This document shows positions 43,041 through 51,921 of a stretch of 64,000 nt of DNA, in pieces. Positions within the stretch are counted from its first letter, which is position 1, and every line of letters begins with the position of its first letter. The DNA is from Isoetes engelmannii (lineage: Eukaryota; Streptophyta; Lycopodiopsida; Isoetales; Isoetaceae). A program made the position numbers and the translations under genes. The stretch is taken from positions 62,001-126,000 of the forward strand of contig JAANSK020000021.1 in assembly GCA_011763485.2 (NCBI GenBank), read 5' to 3'. The notes beneath the pieces were generated by a model that saw nothing but the letters and a program-made list of their open reading frames with translations, was not told the origin of the DNA and made no database searches.

Positions 43041-44963
43041 ATGATGAATAGCGCCTCGCGCGAACTGTTTGACTTGATCACGGGCGCCCTGACCGAGGCG
43101 AACGAGTTGAAGTCGCGCGGTGTCTCTGACGCTTTGGCAGAGTGCTCGAGGGCCGGGAACATCGGGGCGCTGGTGCCCAAGCTGATCGAGATGAACGTCA
43201 AGTCTGACAAGCTTGCGGAAGCCTTAGGGCACGCGTTGAACATTCCTGTTTTCCCTTCGCGCTTCAAGCCATCTGCGACACCCGACGTAACCTCACGCTT
43301 CAGTGAAGAGGACGCCCCGGGGATCATCACAATGGGCGAAGGTTTCGTTTTCTGTACGAATAGCTTCGTCTATCTTGTCAATCCGCTGAATGAACGGGAT
43401 GTCCAGCGACTGTTGTCGGAGTTCGAAGCGGCTGCAAAAGGCTACGGCGTTATCTCGAATGCGAAGCTCATCGAGATGGCTCAGGTAGCCGATCAGCAAA
43501 ATCGAGCGCAGAAAGAAGCTGAACGCGGAGCCGACCTTCGCAAACCCGGATTTCTCGGTCAGATCTTGAGCGGCACCGCACGCCCGGTTGTTGATCAAAA
43601 CGAACATCGAGCTCAGGAACGTCTTGACCAATTGATCCGCGATGCTGCGCAGAGAAACGCCAGCGACATTCACTTCGATCCCGGTCCAAGAGAAGTCACC
43701 CTGAAGTTTCGCATCGACGGCGAACTGAAGCTGGTCGAGCGGTTTCAATACGACCAGTACCTGCAGATCGCAAACCGGGTGATTGCACAGGCGAAGGGAA
43801 AGCCGGGAAGCTATATCCAAGCCTTGGATGGCATGTTCGTCTTCTCCCTTCCAGGTCCAAGAATCATCAAGCTGCGCGTCATGATGGTTCCGGTAGTGCT
43901 GCCGGATCGTGAGGAGATGATGCCGAAGCTCGTGCTGCGACTCCTCGGGAATCGCATCGAGCAGATGGCATTGACAGATCTGGGTATCCCTGACTACGAA
44001 CGGAATGACCAGATCACAGCCATTCAGCTTCTTTGCGAACGGAAAAACGGCTTGATCCTTGTAAGTGGCCCTACCGGATCAGGAAAGACAACAACGCTCT
44101 CCGCTGTCCAGCGCGAGATGCTGAAGACCTACCCCAACAGGGTGTATTACACGATCGAGGATCCTGTCGAGATCAGCATTCCCAACGTCAATCACGTTCA
44201 AGTGAATCAAGAAGCTGAGCTGACCTTTTCCCGAGGTCTGAAAGCATTTCTCCGCGGTGACCCTGACGTGATCATGGTCGGCGAAATCCGCGACATGGAT
44301 GCAGCAACTCAAGCATTGACGGCCTCGATCACCGGCCACCTCGTCTTGAGCACGATTCATACGAATTCCGCGATCGAGACCGCCATTCGATTGATCGACA
44401 TGGGTTGCGACTCATTCATCGTGTCGTCAGCGTTGAAGGCGGCGACCGCACAAAGGCTTGTGAAGCGGCTCTGTACGGAGTGTTCGATGGAGGCATCCTG
44501 GGATGAGTTGACGTCCGGGCTTCACCCGGTCCTGAACCACCGTGACAACAAACTCATGCGGCTGCGTTACACGAATGCTCCCAGAACCTATTCCGACCTC
44601 GATTTCTACCCGGATGGTCGCACCGTCCGCATCAAGGGCCCGGGATGCAGCAAGTGCGATGGCGGGATCAAAGGCAGGGCCCTGGTCAGTGAGCTATTCC
44701 TGATGACCCCGAACGTGTCTCAGGCGATCGCCAGCAAGCAGTCGTTCGCGACAGTGCACCAGATCGCAGTCGAAAGTGGCTTCAAGGATCTATGGCAGCA
44801 CGCGATGTTCCTGATCCGCACGGGTGTCATTAGTTTCGACGACGCCGTCGGTGACATTGGTGAAAGGGACGTGCTGTCGCCATCGGAAAAGAAGGGTATG
44901 GGCAGCAACCAGACGCCTCAGGATCGGCCGTCATTGTCTGTCGTAGGCCAGTCAAGAATTTAG
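43041..44963 (+). CDS. pilQ: PilQ-like GspE/PilB-type pilus assembly ATPase
   Basis: 640 residues, somewhat longer than R64 PilQ because of an N-terminal domain of about 190 residues. Walker A SGPTGSGKTTTL near 341-352, Asp-box IMVGEIRDMDAA near 413, His-box HLVLSTIHTNSA near 433. A tetracysteine zinc site consists of LCTECS and GCSKCDGG. All are marks of secretion ATPases that drive pilus extension. Last gene before the pilS promoter region; the operon from traH may end here. Confidence 0.8.
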   Translation: MMNSASRELFDLITGALTEANELKSRGVSDALAECSRAGNIGALVPKLIEMNVKSDKLAEALGHALNIPVFPSRFKPSATPDVTSRFSEEDAPGIITMGEGFVFCTNSFVYLVNPLNERDVQRLLSEFEAAAKGYGVISNAKLIEMAQVADQQNRAQKEAERGADLRKPGFLGQILSGTARPVVDQNEHRAQERLDQLIRDAAQRNASDIHFDPGPREVTLKFRIDGELKLVERFQYDQYLQIANRVIAQAKGKPGSYIQALDGMFVFSLPGPRIIKLRVMMVPVVLPDREEMMPKLVLRLLGNRIEQMALTDLGIPDYERNDQITAIQLLCERKNGLILVSGPTGSGKTTTLSAVQREMLKTYPNRVYYTIEDPVEISIPNVNHVQVNQEAELTFSRGLKAFLRGDPDVIMVGEIRDMDAATQALTASITGHLVLSTIHTNSAIETAIRLIDMGCDSFIVSSALKAATAQRLVKRLCTECSMEASWDELTSGLHPVLNHRDNKLMRLRYTNAPRTYSDLDFYPDGRTVRIKGPGCSKCDGGIKGRALVSELFLMTPNVSQAIASKQSFATVHQIAVESGFKDLWQHAMFLIRTGVISFDDAVGDIGERDVLSPSEKKGMGSNQTPQDRPSLSVVGQSRI

Positions 44964-45008
44964 CCCGATCTGGTCAATCCTGACCTACACCGCTCATGTG
45001 ATTGTCGC

Positions 45009-45023
45009 TAGTGTAGCTACGCT
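45009..45023 (+). promoter_or_regulatory. Probable pilS promoter
   Basis: TAGTGT (45009-45014) and TACGCT (45018-45023), the latter followed by GGCGTG, resemble the -10 plus (A/G)GC pattern. No strong -35 was found. The gap 44964-45083 holds nothing else. Confidence 0.35.
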
Positions 45024-45083
45024 GGCGTGTACCGCCCCAACGCACGCACAAACAACCCGGGGCTTCCTGAAGGAGAGCAAACG

Positions 45084-45683
45084 ATGTCCAACAACGTGAA
45101 GAAGGTCCCGAAAGGTCAACGGGGTGTGTCGCTGCTGCAGATCCTGCTGGCTACCGTCATCGGTGCGATTCTGACCATCTCGGCGATCCGTCTCGCCCAG
45201 GGTCAGCGTGGTGAAACCGAATTCCAGCGCGGCCTCGAGCTGATCACGGCCGATGTGCCGACGACGCTCACCAACATCTACTACAGCTCCGGCCAGACCT
45301 ACGCTCCCATCACTGCCAACGCTGCTGGCCGCGATGTCATCGTGCAGCGCGGCGGCGTCGACCCGAAGCTGCCGTGGTCCGATACCGGCACCAACTGGGG
45401 TATCGGCACCGCCGGCACGGCAGCGAGCGTTCGCATCAACTTCCCCTGCAACAACATCGGAACCGACGGCGCCACCTCGGTTGGCAAGTGCAACAGCCTC
45501 GCTGCCGCGATCACCCAGCAGTTCAACTCGGGGGCCAATCCGCTGATCAATGCTGCGCCGACCTACTTTGCTCCCGGCGCGGCGGTGGATGGCGCTGCGA
45601 CGCGTGCCGGCGCCTGCACGGCGGCCGAGCTGGTCGCCGCGAACCAGTGCGGCATTTCGGTTACCTACGCGCGTCCGCGTTGA
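45084..45683 (+). CDS. pilS: PilS-like major type IVb prepilin
   Basis: 199 residues from ATG 45084 with AGGAG upstream. A short basic leader KVPKGQRG is followed by the hydrophobic segment VSLLQILLATVIGAILTISA, a type IV prepilin with cleavage after Gly14. The mature position +5, normally Glu, is Gln. The C-terminal half has four cysteines, enough for two disulfides as made by a DsbC-type enzyme. Its own promoter and the strong terminator at 45749-45782 set it apart as a highly expressed single-gene unit, as expected for the major subunit. Confidence 0.75.
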   Translation: MSNNVKKVPKGQRGVSLLQILLATVIGAILTISAIRLAQGQRGETEFQRGLELITADVPTTLTNIYYSSGQTYAPITANAAGRDVIVQRGGVDPKLPWSDTGTNWGIGTAGTAASVRINFPCNNIGTDGATSVGKCNSLAAAITQQFNSGANPLINAAPTYFAPGAAVDGAATRAGACTAAELVAANQCGISVTYARPR

Positions 45684-45748
45684 TCGCCGAGCAATTCGGA
45701 GACCTCATCGGATCGGGTGGAGCTACCTGATCCCGCTGGGTCGATGGG

Positions 45749-45782
45749 TGGGGCGGTGAGAAATCACCGCCCCATTTTTTTT
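45749..45782 (+). terminator. Strong rho-independent terminator after pilS
   Basis: GGGGCGGTGA (45750-45759) pairs with TCACCGCCCC (45764-45773) around a GAAA loop, followed by A and a run of eight T. It would end most pilS transcripts and let a fraction run on into pilR. Confidence 0.9.
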
Positions 45783-45795
45783 GAGGGGACTTCTC

Positions 45796-46971
45796 ATGTC
45801 TGTCGAAACCCAAGCTTTCAAGATCGTTTTTCTCACGAACACAGGCACACGGCGTTCAGAAACGGTTATCGCAAGGAGCAGCGAAGAAGCTGTCGCATTG
45901 CTCAAGATCCCCCGTGGGCGAGTGCTGTCGGCCGGCCCAGATCACTTGAGCAAGTTCCTGACAACGCTTTTGCGGAACCGACCCAACCTCTATGTCCAGG
46001 CGAACATCCTGAACCTCTTTTCACGGATGCTGGCATCGGGTCAGCCGCCGACGCAGACCTTCGACATGATCGTCGGTGGATATTCGCAGTTCTCGAAGCG
46101 GATGCCTGAAATCAAGAATGCCCCGAAAGTCTCCGAGAAGCTCCGCTTGATGGAATTCGACAGCCAGGTCGTGTTGCTGGCGGAAGTCGGTGAACGATCA
46201 GGGCTCCTGGCTGAAGTTCTTGCCGGCGCCGCGGACGACATGATCGAGAAACAGCAGATCATGTCCGAGATGTACAAGCAGCTGATTCCCTCAGCAGTGA
46301 TCGCCGGCCTCAGCCTTCTGGTGTTTTTCGTGATGCCGATCTTCCTGATCGAACCCATCAACGACATCAAGGGTGAGCGTGGCATCAAGATGAATACCAA
46401 CATCGCAACGGACCTGATGCTGGCGATTGGCGAAGGCCTACCGGTTTACTGGATCCACTCCCTGGTTGCACTGGCGCTCCTGATCGGGACGGTCAAGCAG
46501 TGGTGGCCATACGCGGCCAAGATCTGGCCTTTCAACCTGATCGAAGATTTCCGGCGGATCTCGACGGCCTACCAGTTCGTGTCCAGCTTCGTGCCTCTGT
46601 TCTCGAGAGGCGTCCCGATCACGGACGCCCTGTCTATCCTTCAGCGCAACGGCGGCATGGGGCAACGTCGCGCGATCGCGCGCATCCAGACCAAGGTGAG
46701 CCAAGGTGCAGGCCTGGCGCAGGCCTTCCAGGACCCTTTCTGGCATCAGACCTTGAGGCAGGCTATGTTTGGCTTCGACCAGATCCGGGATGTCGAAAAG
46801 GCCGACCTGCTGGTGAAGATCAGGCCGCTGCTGGTGCAGCAAATGAAGCGCAATGTCGGCTTCATCAATGCCGTCTTCTCATCTTTCGGAATGATCCTGA
46901 CCGTTTCGGTCGTACTGCTCAGCTTCTTCGGCATGTCGGTACCGCTCATGTCGATCAGTGCCACCCGGTGA
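45796..46971 (+). CDS. pilR: PilR-like inner-membrane platform protein (GspF/TcpE family)
   Basis: 391 residues from ATG 45796 with GAGGGG upstream. Two GspF-type domains: first around 68-165 (FSRMLASGQPPTQTF, then EVGERSGLLAEVL), second around 255-350 (VSSFVPLFSRGVPITDAL, then VSQGAGLAQAF). Three transmembrane helices lie near 178-198, 222-242 and 360-383. The protein couples the PilQ ATPase to pilin insertion. It lies 13 bp after the pilS terminator. Confidence 0.75.
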   Translation: MSVETQAFKIVFLTNTGTRRSETVIARSSEEAVALLKIPRGRVLSAGPDHLSKFLTTLLRNRPNLYVQANILNLFSRMLASGQPPTQTFDMIVGGYSQFSKRMPEIKNAPKVSEKLRLMEFDSQVVLLAEVGERSGLLAEVLAGAADDMIEKQQIMSEMYKQLIPSAVIAGLSLLVFFVMPIFLIEPINDIKGERGIKMNTNIATDLMLAIGEGLPVYWIHSLVALALLIGTVKQWWPYAAKIWPFNLIEDFRRISTAYQFVSSFVPLFSRGVPITDALSILQRNGGMGQRRAIARIQTKVSQGAGLAQAFQDPFWHQTLRQAMFGFDQIRDVEKADLLVKIRPLLVQQMKRNVGFINAVFSSFGMILTVSVVLLSFFGMSVPLMSISATR

Positions 46972-46976
46972 ATGAC

Positions 46977-47639
46977 ATGAAGTCGCCGCGATCCTCTCGG
47001 GGGGTTTCCCTGCTGAATCTGATGCTCGCAACCGTGATCTCAGGGGCAATTTCCGTCGTGTTCCTTCGCTACGTCCGTGCAGAGATGAGGGAGTCGAACT
47101 GGAACGAGAATGTGACGCTGGCGATTTCGATTTCGCGCGCGCTCGATTCAGCGAATCGCCGTGTTACCGCATCGGCCATCGATCCGGCCAGCACCGTTTA
47201 CACCTACACATACGCCGATACGAACCCGGGCGACATTGCGGCGCTCCGCGCAATTCTGCAGGTTGGTAACGAGCTCGCGGCAGGGCCAAGGGATCCGGGA
47301 AGGCACCTGTTCCTATGGGGCGCTACAGGCAATCGCGTCTTCTGGCACGTTCCTCAGGCCTTCCTTCAAACCCGTCCCCAGTTTTTCCAGGGCGTAGGTG
47401 TCGATGTGGGCGCGGGCGTTGTCGTTGAGGCCTGCGGACTATTTCCGGACCTCGACGGGAATGGTGCTGTTGACCCTTGGGTCGGTGGCGAGGCTCAGTG
47501 CCGCGTCGCGGTCACTGAGACTACGATTCGGGGAGCAGCCGATTCTCGATCGGCTCGAATGATGTCGACAAAGCATGGCCTCTACGGCGAGTGCGTGAAA
47601 GCCTCGCCGTGCACTCCCCTGCCCCTTACGACGCCATAG
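46977..47639 (+). CDS. Second prepilin (minor pilin / PilV-like)
   Basis: 220 residues. Leader MKSPRSSRG then VSLLNLMLATVISGAISVVFL, so a type IV prepilin with cleavage after Gly9. Position +5 is Asn, again not Glu. The C-terminal part has four cysteines (VEACGLF, EAQCRV, GECV, SPCT). In IncI plasmids a PilV adhesin with a recombining 3' end (shufflon) follows; no shufflon repeats or rci-type gene is seen here. The last bases overlap the convergent gene by 14 bp. Confidence 0.65.
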   Translation: MKSPRSSRGVSLLNLMLATVISGAISVVFLRYVRAEMRESNWNENVTLAISISRALDSANRRVTASAIDPASTVYTYTYADTNPGDIAALRAILQVGNELAAGPRDPGRHLFLWGATGNRVFWHVPQAFLQTRPQFFQGVGVDVGAGVVVEACGLFPDLDGNGAVDPWVGGEAQCRVAVTETTIRGAADSRSARMMSTKHGLYGECVKASPCTPLPLTTP

Positions 47640-48279
47640 CCCGCTCGCCGTTCGTATGGTGCAACGTACGGCTCCCGGTGGATGGTTGAAGCCCGGATGA
47701 GGTCACCGCAGCAGCTTTTCTGCGATGAAAAGCCACACGGCGATCCCACTCGAACTTCATCCGGAGAAGCATGTCCAGGCGATTGATGGCCTCGATCATC
47801 CCTCGGATGCCGTCGATTTCACGCTCAATACCTGCACGTTCGCCCGGCAGCGCGGTTGAACCCAGCTCAACCTGCAGTTGGGCGTCGTAGCGCTTGAGCA
47901 GTTCGATCATGACCGGCATGTTGCGAAGGCCGTCAGCAGCCGGTGCAACGTGCTCGAAGGTAGGCTCGACGTCGCGGAGGGCTTCGTCGAGCTGTCGTAT
48001 CGAAGTGCTTATGGCCGAAAGGGTGGCAATCTCGGTCATGAACTTCGATGCTGCCTGATACCGGCCGCAGGCAGAAGCCCGACGGGCGGCTTCATCCCAG
48101 ACACGGCTGTAACAGCCGAGCTGGCTGAGAAACTTGGCGGCAACCCCAAGCGCGATCGGCCGTTCATCCATCAACTGCCAGAGACGAACATCTTCGAAGG
48201 CGTCGAAAGCCATCTTGAGCGCAGAACGACGCGGCGCGCGCTTGATCGGCTTGTTGGCGTGACCCTTGATCTGTTTCAT
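47626..48279 (-). CDS. Hypothetical helical protein, 217 aa
   Basis: Strongly alpha-helical and basic at the N-terminus (KGHANKPIKRAPRRSALK). No recognised family. SD TGGAGG precedes the ATG at 48279. It has a sigma70-type promoter whose spacer contains the recurring dyad, so it is probably repressed under most conditions or is itself the regulator. Convergent with the second prepilin gene. Confidence 0.55.
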   Translation of the reverse strand: MKQIKGHANKPIKRAPRRSALKMAFDAFEDVRLWQLMDERPIALGVAAKFLSQLGCYSRVWDEAARRASACGRYQAASKFMTEIATLSAISTSIRQLDEALRDVEPTFEHVAPAADGLRNMPVMIELLKRYDAQLQVELGSTALPGERAGIEREIDGIRGMIEAINRLDMLLRMKFEWDRRVAFHRRKAAAVTSSGLQPSTGSRTLHHTNGERAMAS

Positions 48280-48305
48280 GACGACCTCCAGAGGATGGCC
48301 GCCTG

Positions 48306-48334
48306 ATCTTGGTGTAACGCGCTACGGTTGTCAA
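48306..48334 (-). promoter_or_regulatory. Promoter with operator in the spacer
   Basis: Leftward TTGACA (48334-48329), 17 bp, CAAGAT (48311-48306). GTAACGCGCTAC (48314-48325) lies wholly inside the spacer, a classic repressor position. It matches the dyads at 3893-3904 and 11707-11718. Confidence 0.7.
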
Positions 48335-48355
48335 CCGGTAGTGCCTTCCCGTGAA

Positions 48356-49012
48356 TTACGCCACAACATGTAGCGACCGCAATACGGGTGTCAGCTCCGC
48401 CGCGACCCCGCCGCGCTGTGCTTTGAGTTCGATGACCCGATCGCTGACGTCAGGGATGGCAGATCGCAGCGCCTGACCTGCAGACGGGTTCGTCGCAATG
48501 ATCTGAGCACGGGGGTGCAGAGCAAGTAGCGGCTCAATCAATGATGCATGGCTTTCGATCAGCTGCTGGGATGGCTGCCGGCGCGATGTCGAGACGAAGG
48601 GGTACAGATTCCAGGGGATGGTGGAGCCATCAATGCCGTGTTCGTAGAGTGCCTTCCAGATCTCGTTGATCGCGACCGACTCGCGAAATGCCTTGGTGCC
48701 GGTGGGCAGGCTTCCGACCGTTGTGCGGGGGATCCTGCCGTTGACCAGGCATGACGGGGAGACCATGGGAATCCCGGTGTGGCCCACATCAGCGTCAAGG
48801 CCAAAGTCGGCGATCAGAAAAAGGGTCACGTGACGTACATCGAGGAAGGACAACAGATTGTTTCTGCGGATCTGAGGGTCATCCTGGCGTTCGTCAATGC
48901 CGGCATTGAAGCGCCACGGGTTTCGATCGCCCTCGCCTTCCTCAGCCGCATCTGACAGCACGCGCCGGGTCAGCTTGGTCACGATGGTTTCGGCAACTTG
49001 ACGATGGATCAC
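48356..49012 (-). CDS. Possible uracil-DNA-glycosylase-like protein
   Basis: 218 residues from GTG 49012, with AGGA 7 nt upstream. The frame extends further left of topA but that part is antisense to topA and is not used. The order TSRRQPSQQLIESH, IEPLLALHPRAQIIATNPSAGQAL after a PWNLYPF motif recalls UDG-superfamily proteins (WN-x-(F/L)P..., then a helix, then a (I/V)VA-x-G-x-A strand). The canonical catalytic motif I is not clear, so activity is doubtful. Divergent from topA. Confidence 0.35.
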   Translation of the reverse strand: MIHRQVAETIVTKLTRRVLSDAAEEGEGDRNPWRFNAGIDERQDDPQIRRNNLLSFLDVRHVTLFLIADFGLDADVGHTGIPMVSPSCLVNGRIPRTTVGSLPTGTKAFRESVAINEIWKALYEHGIDGSTIPWNLYPFVSTSRRQPSQQLIESHASLIEPLLALHPRAQIIATNPSAGQALRSAIPDVSDRVIELKAQRGGVAAELTPVLRSLHVVA

Positions 49013-49108
49013 TGGCTTGTCCTGGTAGTACCCACCTATGCATTGTATGCCCCACCTGTGAGTAGATGAAGGAAGAAAGCGCGCCTCTATGGTGAATTCT
49101 GACGTGGC

Positions 49109-49114
49109 TATACT
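49109..49114 (+). promoter_or_regulatory. -10 box of the topA promoter
   Basis: TATACT followed by GGCGAAC, 25 bp before the ATG; -35 is weak. It fits the shared -10 plus (A/G)GC pattern. Confidence 0.45.
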
Positions 49115-49138
49115 GGCGAACAATTGTCGGAGCGTCAG

Positions 49139-51214
49139 ATGGCGAAGGTCCTTATCGTAGAATCGCCGAACAAGGTCAAAAAGATCCGGGAAGCGCTCGG
49201 TTCGGGGTGGGAGGTTTACGCAACGTCCGGTCACTTCAGGGACATGCCGGAGAAGCCTACGGCTGAACAAGGGCTCGGTTACGACGCCGCAACGTGGGCA
49301 CCTTTCTACGTCACCGACCCAGACAAGAAGGCGAGGATCGATCAGATCAAGGGGGCTGCAAAAAAGGCGGACAAGATCTATCTGGCCACCGACCCCGATC
49401 GTGAGGGAGAAGCCATCGCCTGGCACCTCGTCGAAACCCTGAGGTTGAAGAGCGGGTCCTTTCTTCGCGCCAAGTTCTCCGAGCTCACTCAGTCTGCGAT
49501 CAAGGCTTCGATCGCCAGTGCAGGCAACGTGAACACCAACTTGGTGAAAGCCCAAGAAGCGCGCCGCGTACTTGATCGGATGGTGGGCTACCGCGTGAGC
49601 GGCCTGGTGAAGAGTTCGGCCGGCCGCGTTCAGTCACCTGCCCTGCGTCTCATCGTCGATCGTGAACGGGAGATCGCGGCCTTCAAGCCGACGAACCATT
49701 TCACCGTCATCGCGACGAACGCTGCAGGCTGGACAGCAGGATGGAATGTTCGTCAGGTGCTGCCAGAGGCTGTCGACTACCTGCTGGACCGAAAGGTCGC
49801 TGAGCATGTTGCGACAACCAGGACGCTGATCGTAACGGCCTTCAAGGAGGGGAAGCGGCAGCGTCATGCACCGGACCCCTTCACAACTGTGACCCTGATG
49901 CGCGCGGCATCGACGCAGCTCAAGTGGGATGCGGACAGAACCGCAAAGGTCGCCCAAAAGCTGTTCGAAGACGGGCACATCACGTATCACCGGACTGACA
50001 AGCCCGTTTTCTCTGACGAAGCAGTGGCTGAAATCCGGGCCTACCTTCAGAGCAAGAACTTGCCCATACCTTCGTCACCGCGTAAGGCGAAGTCGAAGGA
50101 CGGCGCGCAGGAAGCACATGAAGGAATTCGTCCGTCGCACATCGAGGTGGAGACGGCCGGAAGCAGCCCTGATGAGCTCGCCCTGTATGCGTTGATTCGC
50201 AGCCGCACCCTGGCTTCACAGATGGAAGCTGCTGCCTTTGCGACGCGGCAAGCAATCTTCACGTCGGGCGAGGCAACCGTCGCGGCGATCACGCCGGCGG
50301 GCCTGCCACAAGGCATGGTTCCGGCGGAGTTCAAGGCAAGCGGTGAAACGCTGATCTTCAAGGGCTGGAAGGAGATCTACGACGAGCCCGAACAGACGGC
50401 CGAGGACATGCTGAATGTCGGTGGACGAAAGAAAGCCAAGAACAACGATGAGGCCACCGACCCGGCGGCGGCCGCGGCCAACAAGCTACCGGTTTTCACT
50501 GTTGGCGATCGGATCCTCGTCACCTCGAAGGTAGAGGAGAAGAAGACGAAGGCGCCTGCTCGATTCACTGAAGCAACTTTGCTGGAACGGCTCGAGGTCG
50601 AGCAGATTGGGAGACCGTCGACATACTCGTCGATCATGCAAACGCTGAAGCGCAAGTTCGTGTCCGAGGACAAAGGTCGATGCCTGATTCCGAACGATCT
50701 GGGCAAATCAGTGATCGACATCCTGGTCAACGGCAGGTTTTCCTTCGTTGAGCTGGGTTTCACCCGGTTGATGGAAGCTGCCCTCGACGAGATCGTCGAA
50801 TCATCGGAAGCTGCGAAGCACTACCTGGCTGTGATGAAAGCCTTCGATGATCGTCTGACGGCGGAACTAGCGCGTTCGAACGGGGTACCCGTGACCGGCC
50901 ACCAGACACCTGGCATAACGGCAGCCAGTTCGGTAGCACCGGCGGCGACCAAGGGGAACGCGTACGGGCGGCCAACGCCCTCCCCTACCCTCGCGTCAAC
51001 GATCCAACCCATGAACCCCGTCGTGAACGCCATACAAGGCGCAAGACTGCTCTCCGATCACGGGAAGCAATGCCCGAAGTGCAAGACAGGCACCATGATC
51101 ACCGTGGCTGTGAGAAAGGAAGGGCCGAACCTGGGTAAGCGACTATTGCTCTGTGGGAACCGGCCCACGTGCGAGCATCGCGAGTTCCCGTCTGAAGACT
51201 GGAAGGCGTCTTGA
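49139..51214 (+). CDS. topA: DNA topoisomerase I (type IA)
   Basis: 691 residues from ATG 49139 with GGAG 7 nt upstream. Toprim start AKVLIVESPNKVKKI, GHFRDMP, TDPDREGEAIAWHL; active-site Tyr in GHITYHRTDKP near 288; EEARRVLDRMVGYRVS-type segment near 145. A single C-terminal zinc finger near 650-685 has CPKC followed by LCGNRPTCEHREFP. It relaxes negative supercoils, and on conjugative plasmids such enzymes often help replication or decatenation. Low-complexity linker before the zinc finger. Single-gene unit with its own promoter. Confidence 0.9.
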   Translation: MAKVLIVESPNKVKKIREALGSGWEVYATSGHFRDMPEKPTAEQGLGYDAATWAPFYVTDPDKKARIDQIKGAAKKADKIYLATDPDREGEAIAWHLVETLRLKSGSFLRAKFSELTQSAIKASIASAGNVNTNLVKAQEARRVLDRMVGYRVSGLVKSSAGRVQSPALRLIVDREREIAAFKPTNHFTVIATNAAGWTAGWNVRQVLPEAVDYLLDRKVAEHVATTRTLIVTAFKEGKRQRHAPDPFTTVTLMRAASTQLKWDADRTAKVAQKLFEDGHITYHRTDKPVFSDEAVAEIRAYLQSKNLPIPSSPRKAKSKDGAQEAHEGIRPSHIEVETAGSSPDELALYALIRSRTLASQMEAAAFATRQAIFTSGEATVAAITPAGLPQGMVPAEFKASGETLIFKGWKEIYDEPEQTAEDMLNVGGRKKAKNNDEATDPAAAAANKLPVFTVGDRILVTSKVEEKKTKAPARFTEATLLERLEVEQIGRPSTYSSIMQTLKRKFVSEDKGRCLIPNDLGKSVIDILVNGRFSFVELGFTRLMEAALDEIVESSEAAKHYLAVMKAFDDRLTAELARSNGVPVTGHQTPGITAASSVAPAATKGNAYGRPTPSPTLASTIQPMNPVVNAIQGARLLSDHGKQCPKCKTGTMITVAVRKEGPNLGKRLLLCGNRPTCEHREFPSEDWKAS

Positions 51215-51921
51215 TCTTGGGGACTGACAATTTTGGCTGGCTAGTTGTTGTCCAATCGCTGTCCTCATCGATGGGAAGATCTCCACAGCGGCTCCCCGGT
51301 TCGTGTGGGCCCATACCTCTTCAAGAGGTCGCTCATCGCTGCTGTAGGCCTGAAGGATGCGATGCGCTCGGTTCCCTAATGGGGGACATCTCCACAAAAA
51401 GCACCGATCGCGCAGGAACCATGAACTTGCTTCTGCCAGTCACAGGAGAGATCGCTGATTCGATTGCGCTGTGGTGATTCGCCCATTGGCGTACGCCGAG
51501 ATATGCCGTGTGTGGCTGACCGCACGCTGTCGCGGCGAAGCCCACCACACAAGGCGGAGCCGAAACCTACCTGACGTGGGTCTGAAAGGCCATAAGGCGC
51601 GAATGCTGAACGAACGTACCCTGCCCTTGAACGCAAGGTAGGCTGTTCAAAGTGCTCTCCGGTTATGTTCGTGTTTCGGTGTGCGTTTGGAAGCGGTGTC
51701 TACTTGTGCCGCGTTCTAGCACTAGGCGGATACCTGGAGCTGAAAAGAAATCGCCCCTATCTCAGGGGCGATGTTCTACGTGGCACATTGGGAAAGACAT
51801 TCTTTCCTAATTTTTTGGAAGGTCGCAGGGGGGTTTTTTCAAAACCTCTAATCCCCTTTATCCTCTACGAATCAATGGTTTATAAGCCATCTGCCGATAG
51901 TTTGAAATTTCAAACTCAGCT
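51215..51921. other. Non-coding flank of replicon 2 with iteron-like sites
   Basis: About 700 bp without a convincing gene. It holds ATCTCCACA at 51279-51287 and ACATCTCCACA at 51386-51396, the same motif as in the array at 55.9-56.0 kb. It also has the terminator at 51741-51772 and an 18-bp perfect palindrome AGTTTGAAATTTCAAACT (51899-51916). The right part (51640-51920) is clearly more AT-rich than the surrounding genes. Confidence 0.5.
51741..51772 (-). terminator. Rho-independent terminator of the parAB operon
   Basis: Read leftward, ATCGCCCCT and AGGGGCGAT (51772-51750) form a 9-bp stem with a 5-nt loop, followed by TTCTTTTC. It closes the transcript from parA, parB and the third gene. 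Confidence 0.65.

Noticed and set aside
46977-48279. Shufflon after the second prepilin
   Set aside because: No inverted sfx-like repeats, no alternative 3' ends and no rci-type recombinase adjacent; the recombinase at 32.3 kb is 14 kb away.
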